A stretch of DNA of 11,870 nucleotides, from the NCBI GenBank assembly GCA_016935955.1, contig JAFGPY010000086.1, forward strand, positions 1 to 11,870. Reading direction: 5' to 3'. A program made the position numbers and the translations under genes. Shown here piece by piece: positions 8,901-11,870 of the stretch. Origin of the DNA: Planctomycetota bacterium. Its GTDB lineage: Bacteria > Planctomycetota > Phycisphaerae > FEN-1346 > JAACEH01. Below the pieces are notes generated by a model. It was not told the DNA's origin. It saw only the letters and a list, made by a program, of their open reading frames with translations, and searched no databases. Positions within the stretch are counted from its first letter, which is position 1. The number at the start of each line of letters is the position of its first letter.

Positions 8901-10446
8901 GCAGGCTGATGTCCGGGACAGTGACCTCGACGCGAACGGACTCGGCCTTGTCGGTCGCTGTGGGGACCGCGTCTTCCTGCTGCTCGGTCCGCACGGAGTT
9001 GGCCGTCAGGACGATCTCGTCGGAATTGTCGCCCTGGCCGGCCTGCCCGATTCGCAGCGCGGCCCGGCTGAGCCGCACGGCGCGCGTCTTCAGGTTTACC
9101 GTCGCATCGAGGGCCAGGCGAGCCCGACGTCCCGCCGGCTTGACCAGGTAAGGTTTCCATTCCAGTTCGGTGCGGTCCAGGCTGACCTCGCCGACTGCAA
9201 CGTGCACGGAATCGTCCTCGAAGGTGAGCTTCATGTCGTTCACGGAGGCTGTGCCGGTCGAGGCGGCCAAACGGCTCAGCACCCCGCCCAACGGCGGCAC
9301 GTCCTGCTTCAGCGGCGCCCAACTGATCATGCCCTCGACATCCAACTTGCCCTGGAGACGTCCATCGCTCTTGCGCACCAGGTCGCCGTTGACGCGGAGG
9401 CTGCTGCCGGCGCCAGAAACCTGGATGGGGCTGATCTGGATATCGCCCGTGGCCTTGTTGTAGCTGCCGGCGAAACCGACCGTCAGGTGGCTCATGTCGA
9501 GAGCGGCCGCCTGGCCCGCGGCCCCGAGCTGCACCTGCGAGGCCGACACGCGGCCGCGAATCTGGATGCGGTCCGCCTCGTCGATCGCCAGGTTCATCTC
9601 GCCGCTGGTCGGGGCGTCGATTCGCAGACCGCCTGGCGATGCGCTGCCGTGCGGGAAGAAGTAACCCAGGTTGATGGCCTTCCATTCGATGTCGCAGCCG
9701 CCGACGATGCCCGCGAAGTTGTTGAGGTCGAAGTGATCGAGGAAGCCGGCGATGCTGAGCACGCCCACGGGGGTCAGCCCGCCGGCGTCCGGTGTTGCGG
9801 GGCGGGGGGCCGCGGGGCCGTCGGCCGGCGGTTCGGCTTCGCCCTCGGCCGGGAAGTGCAGCAGGCCGCTGCCCGTGACGTAGGCCTTCTCGCTGCGGGC
9901 CAGGCGGCCGAGCGTCAGCCGCAATTGCGATACGTAGCGACGCGTGTCGGCCTGGCGGTCGAGCAGGTAGATCATGCCGTTGCGGATTTCCAGCGACTGG
10001 AAGTCCGGCGGCGGACCCGACGATTCCAGAATGTCCAGGTCGCCGGCTTCCTGCCGCACGACGCGGACGCCCAGCCACTCGATGACGGCGCGGCCCAGGT
10101 TGGGCTGCTCGGACCGTGCGGCGGCCACCAGTTCCCAGGGCTGGTACTTCAGATGCAGGCCGCGAATGGCGATCGACGGCTCATCGAGATTCCCTGCGGC
10201 CGAGGCTACGCGCAACTGGCCGACCGTCACGCCGCTGAACCAGCCGACGCTGCAATCGCTGACGGCCACCTTGCGGCCAAGGGAGGCTTCGAGGTTCTCG
10301 CGGACCATGTCCGACAGCACACCCGAGGGAATCAGCGATGGGGCAATGGCTGCCGCCAGGACAACAATGGCCAGCAGCATCAGCAGAGCCCGCCGCAGTC
10401 CTCTCACGCGCTGATCCGTTTTGGCCGTGTGCTGCGTCTGCGTCAT
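5941..10446 (-). CDS. Very large AsmA-like envelope protein
   Basis: A 1501-residue protein with one N-terminal membrane anchor (about residues 19-39, after the basic RVRGLRR) and an otherwise soluble, beta-rich, presumably periplasmic body. Residues 56-80, with LGRKVAVSDCSVGWFSG and then VTVGQLRV, are the classic AsmA-family start. The body is made of many short alternating beta segments with recurring 'G.l....l.l' patterns, as in the AsmA/TamB/YhdP group of bridge-like lipid-transfer proteins. Residues about 1336-1470 resemble the AsmA C-terminal region (LFPGLKLSRYDFRRMRS, YAVYINGRTEADGTARYSLG). The last 27 residues are a Pro/Asp/Glu/Thr-rich tail. It is much longer than E. coli AsmA and somewhat longer than YhdP or TamB. 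GGTGAG lies 8 nt before the ATG, and a good promoter lies just upstream. The stop overlaps ubiD by 4 bp (GTGA), so it leads the menaquinone set. Lipid transport between membranes is known for relatives; a role for this protein is inference. Confidence 0.85.
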   Translation of the reverse strand: MTQTQHTAKTDQRVRGLRRALLMLLAIVVLAAAIAPSLIPSGVLSDMVRENLEASLGRKVAVSDCSVGWFSGVTVGQLRVASAAGNLDEPSIAIRGLHLKYQPWELVAAARSEQPNLGRAVIEWLGVRVVRQEAGDLDILESSGPPPDFQSLEIRNGMIYLLDRQADTRRYVSQLRLTLGRLARSEKAYVTGSGLLHFPAEGEAEPPADGPAAPRPATPDAGGLTPVGVLSIAGFLDHFDLNNFAGIVGGCDIEWKAINLGYFFPHGSASPGGLRIDAPTSGEMNLAIDEADRIQIRGRVSASQVQLGAAGQAAALDMSHLTVGFAGSYNKATGDIQISPIQVSGAGSSLRVNGDLVRKSDGRLQGKLDVEGMISWAPLKQDVPPLGGVLSRLAASTGTASVNDMKLTFEDDSVHVAVGEVSLDRTELEWKPYLVKPAGRRARLALDATVNLKTRAVRLSRAALRIGQAGQGDNSDEIVLTANSVRTEQQEDAVPTATDKAESVRVEVTVPDISLLPRHVPAAEELIRRFNTSGGLALEVSLWPQGDDLAVALTLDAQGLSFQTGPETGKATGVPLRVRADGLLRGGTGEPECHGLDAVLADSRLTYKGSVCHPAATAERPARVEFNGRLDVTGVQQWLRLVRPYVSRHLSPALVGNLQCELDGHADDRQWQLDFQADASRASVELSGRSDPQEEEDNRLLVKPLGDDASLRLTVGYQADTDTATIRNVEARFADSVVRLSGTVGGLTELMQSQTQNQARPVKLNLDVKSENAQAMLACLPSLQSQLKEYQVDGGLVARGALAVDEQAKLTVFVDLTDTAYVAGGRLAKARGLKQVLELNVSCPCKASGNLRQWTIEKLSASLGPTQATLSGTVKVDRDALRGPEDWMSLRHAVRAVDLAGSATLVQDDSLRAFSRTWNRLSAQYDIGGRASAELHVSGTRNVGELRLTVDATEATFQYGQRARAAEGQAVGPLVFGEATRKPVGTRAFVDLAIRRATMAGEFDVEKATFDVADTHVTCKGILYCRNRLPLRADDIIGYVLDLQGESAQLARLAHLVPLRGLRQLDPQGGVSFSLSVAGDPYNLELNRGDFTFDKARLVYRGSPVTVNGHLLLGRQRLMADALAVTIGDTSLVFAADIADPFETPKGRLAVTGEMLDLDKLMAFFGIEAPDASKPLIGIPPDWPTQAAFLSRMDIAGELAFGEFKWTDDKKLKYDWNAFAADFTLNKGWFEVQPFKAVMFGGVVIGHIATDFREANPELLVEYRTRNLQAGPGLNAMVKLQFPDMTVRGSSDSVYQARQRLFATAEQFNWPVGMSEFEAHDGTMVGPAAPDWMANLFPGLKLSRYDFRRMRSTSQLLADGGSESEMLFDGAPYAVYINGRTEADGTARYSLGVDLFNALEGGEAARKLEQGRIPLLTYSGQIVNSQWVDRSVSYKLAHEVAYDVFLKRNFLYRLLRALGEKRRPDFEPYKGMFDTSTPEPSDDETPPDQETPAPADTGNAP

Positions 10447-10483
10447 GTGCGTTTCTCACCGGATTCCAACAGACATTGCCGCC

Positions 10484-10512
10484 ATGATATCACAGTGCCG
10501 TCCCTCAGGCAA
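10484..10512 (-). promoter_or_regulatory. Sigma70-type promoter for the AsmA-like/menaquinone set
   Basis: Read on the minus strand, TTGCCT (10512-10507) is followed after exactly 17 bp by TATCAT (10489-10484), preceded by TGA, an extended -10 (TGnTATAAT-like). Matches to consensus are 4/6 and 5/6. The predicted transcript start is near 10477, leaving about 30 nt before the ATG at 10446. Assigned by eye; no transcript data. Confidence 0.5.
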
Positions 10513-10590
10513 CGCAACAGGTGCCGGGCACCCGTTCCCCACGGCCTTGATCGGCAGCGGTCGCGAGAGTACGATCAAGCCGTGAGGGAC
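10500..10590. promoter_or_regulatory. Nested inverted repeats in the divergent regulatory region
   Basis: Three inverted repeats lie between the divergent genes. The outer arms are GTCCCTCA (10500-10507) and TGAGGGAC (10583-10590). The 13-bp GGTGCCGGGCACC (10520-10532) is a palindrome around one central base. The third is a 12-pair stem, ACGG-C-CTTGATCG (10541-10553) against CGATCAAGCCGT (10572-10583), with a single unpaired C at 10545. The outer arm TGAGGGAC falls in the spacer of the minus promoter and at the predicted transcript start of the plus promoter, in each case reading in that promoter's direction. The arms of the long stem cover the plus -35 and -10. This fits operator sites for a shared regulator; folding as a three-way-junction RNA is the alternative. 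Confidence 0.4.
10547..10575 (+). promoter_or_regulatory. Candidate promoter for the macro-domain/PHP genes
   Basis: TTGATC (10547-10552) and TACGAT (10570-10575) are separated by 17 bp, each 4/6 to the sigma70 consensus. A start near 10582 would give a leader of about 25 nt containing GGAGGG (10595-10600), 7 nt before the ATG at 10608. The two hexamers are also the arms of an inverted repeat, so part of the match may come from that symmetry. Confidence 0.38.
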
Positions 10591-10607
10591 ACTCGGAGGG
10601 TACGGCG

Positions 10608-11135
10608 ATGAGCGAGACGGCGACCAACACGAAGTCACGAATTAAGCTGAAGCTGGGTGACATCACCGAGATCGGCTGCGACGCGATTGTCAATGCGGCG
10701 AACAACGACCTGCAATTGGGCGGAGGCGTGGCCGGAGCCATTCGCCGCAAGGGCGGCCCGTCGATTCAGGAAGAGTGCCACCACCTGGGCCCGATCGCCG
10801 TGGGCGACGCCGCCATCACGGGTGGGGGCGACCTGCGGGCCCGCTACGTGATCCATGCGGCCAGCATGCAACTGGGCGCTCGGACCACGGAATCGCACCT
10901 GCGGTCGAGCGTCGAGCGGAGCCTGCAATTGGCCGACCAGCACAAGCTGCGGAGCATCGCCTTTCCGGCCGTGGGCGCGGGCATTGCCGGCTTTCCGCTC
11001 GGTCGCTGCGCCGAGGTGATGATGGAGGCGGTTGGCCGACACCTCGACGGCGGCAGCGGGTTAGAGCAGGTGATTTTTGTTCTGTTCGACCAGCGTGCCT
11101 ATGACGCATTCGAGGCCGCCTACGGGCAGATGTGA
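10608..11135 (+). CDS. Macro-domain protein (ADP-ribose-binding / ADP-ribosyl hydrolase-like)
   Basis: A 175-residue, single-domain macro protein, predicted cytoplasmic. Visible hallmarks are GDIT (17-20), with D18-I19 contacting adenine; DAIVNAANNDLQLGGGVAGA (25-44), with N29, N32 and the GGGV loop at the distal ribose; GDAAITGGGDLRARYVIHAA (66-85); and IAFPAVGAGIAGFPL (117-131), the phosphate-binding GAGI.G loop. The AIRRKGG ending of the first loop and the general layout resemble stand-alone archaeal AF1521-type macro domains more than the MacroD pattern. Members bind ADP-ribose and may remove it from proteins or nucleic acids, deacetylate O-acetyl-ADP-ribose, or dephosphorylate ADP-ribose-1''-phosphate; the sequence does not decide which. 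The start is supported by GGAGGG 7 nt upstream. It is transcribed away from the menaquinone set and is followed after 31 bp by the PHP gene on the same strand. Confidence 0.9.
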   Translation: MSETATNTKSRIKLKLGDITEIGCDAIVNAANNDLQLGGGVAGAIRRKGGPSIQEECHHLGPIAVGDAAITGGGDLRARYVIHAASMQLGARTTESHLRSSVERSLQLADQHKLRSIAFPAVGAGIAGFPLGRCAEVMMEAVGRHLDGGSGLEQVIFVLFDQRAYDAFEAAYGQM

Positions 11136-11166
11136 TTGTGACGTTGAGGACTGATGGAGACTTTCG

Positions 11167-11870
11167 ATGCAGATCTGTAGCGACTGGCACGTGCACACTC
11201 GCAATTCGCCGTGCGGCAACAAGGAGGCGGCGCTCGCCCGGCTGGCCGAGCGCATCGCCGCGACCGACATCAAGCGCTGGGGCGTGACCGACCATATCTT
11301 TACCGAACAGAACATTCCCGACCTGGAGGCGGCCCGCCGCGAGTACGACGCCCTGGGCGACACCGACGGCATCTTCTTCGCCGTCGAGGCCAGTGTGCTG
11401 CGCGACTGGGACATCGAGCGCACCCGGGCCGAGGGCAACATCTGGGGCTGGTTTCCCGGCGGTCCGCCGGGGAAGCTCGACTTGGTGCTGCCCGACGAGG
11501 TGGTCGAGCGGCTGGGCATCCGCTATGTCATTGCCGGGACGCATTGGCCGCTCGGGGCCGAGATGAAGCCCGAGGCCATGGTCCGCGATTACCATCGCCA
11601 GAACATGTTCCTGGCCGAGCATCCCAAGGTGGACATCATCGCCCATCCGTGGTGGTGGCGCGACAACTACACGAAGGCCGGCGACGAGATCGTGCCGTTT
11701 CGCTGGCTGGAGGACTTCTCGATCATTCCCTGGTCGATGCACGACGAGTTTGCCGCCGCGGTCCGCGAGAACGGCAAGATCGTCGAGGCCAATGCCTCCA
11801 ACGTCTTCTCGGACAAGGGGGGCGAGCGCTGGCGCCGGCAGTACGACGAGTACCTGATCTTCCTGCGGGA
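11167..11870 (+). CDS. PHP-domain metallohydrolase (partial, 3' end outside the window)
   Basis: The frame is open from the ATG at 11167 to the window edge, giving 234 residues. SDWHVHTRNSPCGN (5-18) carries the HxH motif (H8, H10) that opens PHP domains. Further likely metal ligands are H43 (VTDH), E74 (AVEAS), H126 (AGTHWPL), H160 (IIAHPWWW) and possibly H192 (SMHDEF). These are the spaced His/Glu/Asp positions of a trinuclear metal site on a TIM-like barrel. PHP enzymes are mostly phosphoesterases (histidinol-phosphate phosphatase, nucleotide and cyclic phosphate hydrolases, polymerase proofreading modules). With no polymerase or HisB-like context this looks like a stand-alone hydrolase of unknown substrate. 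GGAG (11156-11159) lies 7 nt before the ATG, and the gap to the macro gene is 31 bp, so the two probably share a transcript. The run of tryptophans at 162-164 next to H160 is unusual and might line the pocket. Confidence 0.82.
   Translation, partial: MQICSDWHVHTRNSPCGNKEAALARLAERIAATDIKRWGVTDHIFTEQNIPDLEAARREYDALGDTDGIFFAVEASVLRDWDIERTRAEGNIWGWFPGGPPGKLDLVLPDEVVERLGIRYVIAGTHWPLGAEMKPEAMVRDYHRQNMFLAEHPKVDIIAHPWWWRDNYTKAGDEIVPFRWLEDFSIIPWSMHDEFAAAVRENGKIVEANASNVFSDKGGERWRRQYDEYLIFLR

Noticed and set aside
10500..10590. A known riboswitch upstream of the macro gene.
   Set aside because: The arms and loops do not match the conserved cores I know for the c-di-GMP, SAM, cobalamin, glycine or ZTP classes, so no riboswitch class is claimed.
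8089..10611. An 840-codon open frame on the plus strand, opposite the AsmA-like gene, with a 651-codon frame next to it at 6133-8088.
   Set aside because: They are antisense to a convincing AsmA-family protein, are rich in Arg/Gln/His/Ala/Gly without domain patterns, and are the expected by-product of GC-rich codon use. They show no recognisable motif.

Overview
The window is GC-rich (about two thirds G+C by eye), tightly packed bacterial DNA. Protein family content, gene style (a giant AsmA-like protein, a late menaquinone gene set) and codon use suggest a Planctomycetota bacterium, perhaps Phycisphaerae. That placement is inference: there is no rRNA or marker gene here to prove it.

Minus strand, positions 10446 down to 1: one long, probably co-transcribed set. 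In order of transcription it holds a 1501-residue AsmA-like envelope protein, a UbiD-family decarboxylase, a UbiE/MenG methyltransferase, a membrane protein with a zinc ribbon and TPR-like repeats that I cannot name, a UbiX-family flavin prenyltransferase, a UbiA-family prenyltransferase of the MqnP type, and the first 41 codons of what looks like MqnE (aminofutalosine synthase). Four of the six internal junctions overlap by 4, 26, 4 and 7 bp, one has a 24 bp gap, and the last has a 149 bp gap. Together the quinone genes supply the late steps of menaquinone synthesis by the futalosine route: prenylation of 1,4-dihydroxy-6-naphthoate (MqnP), prenyl-FMN supply (UbiX/MqnL), decarboxylation (UbiD/MqnM) and ring methylation (UbiE/MenG). 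MqnE belongs to the early half of the same pathway, which is why I read the set as the futalosine rather than the classical Men or ubiquinone pathway. The two non-quinone members, the AsmA-like and the TPR protein, are the interesting passengers.

The 149 bp gap before mqnE holds a small inverted element: two copies of a short unit with a GTAG head followed by an 8-bp hairpin, facing each other. The two hairpins differ at two base pairs and both differences are compensated. This is the architecture of REP sequences paired into a REPIN/BIME.

Positions 10447-10607 form a divergent regulatory region with one plausible sigma70-type promoter for each direction and several inverted repeats laid over them. 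Plus strand, 10608 to the end: a macro-domain protein of the ADP-ribose-binding/hydrolysing type, then 31 bp later a PHP-domain metallohydrolase that runs off the window. The two are probably co-transcribed.

No tRNA, rRNA, CRISPR array, transposase or phage gene was seen.
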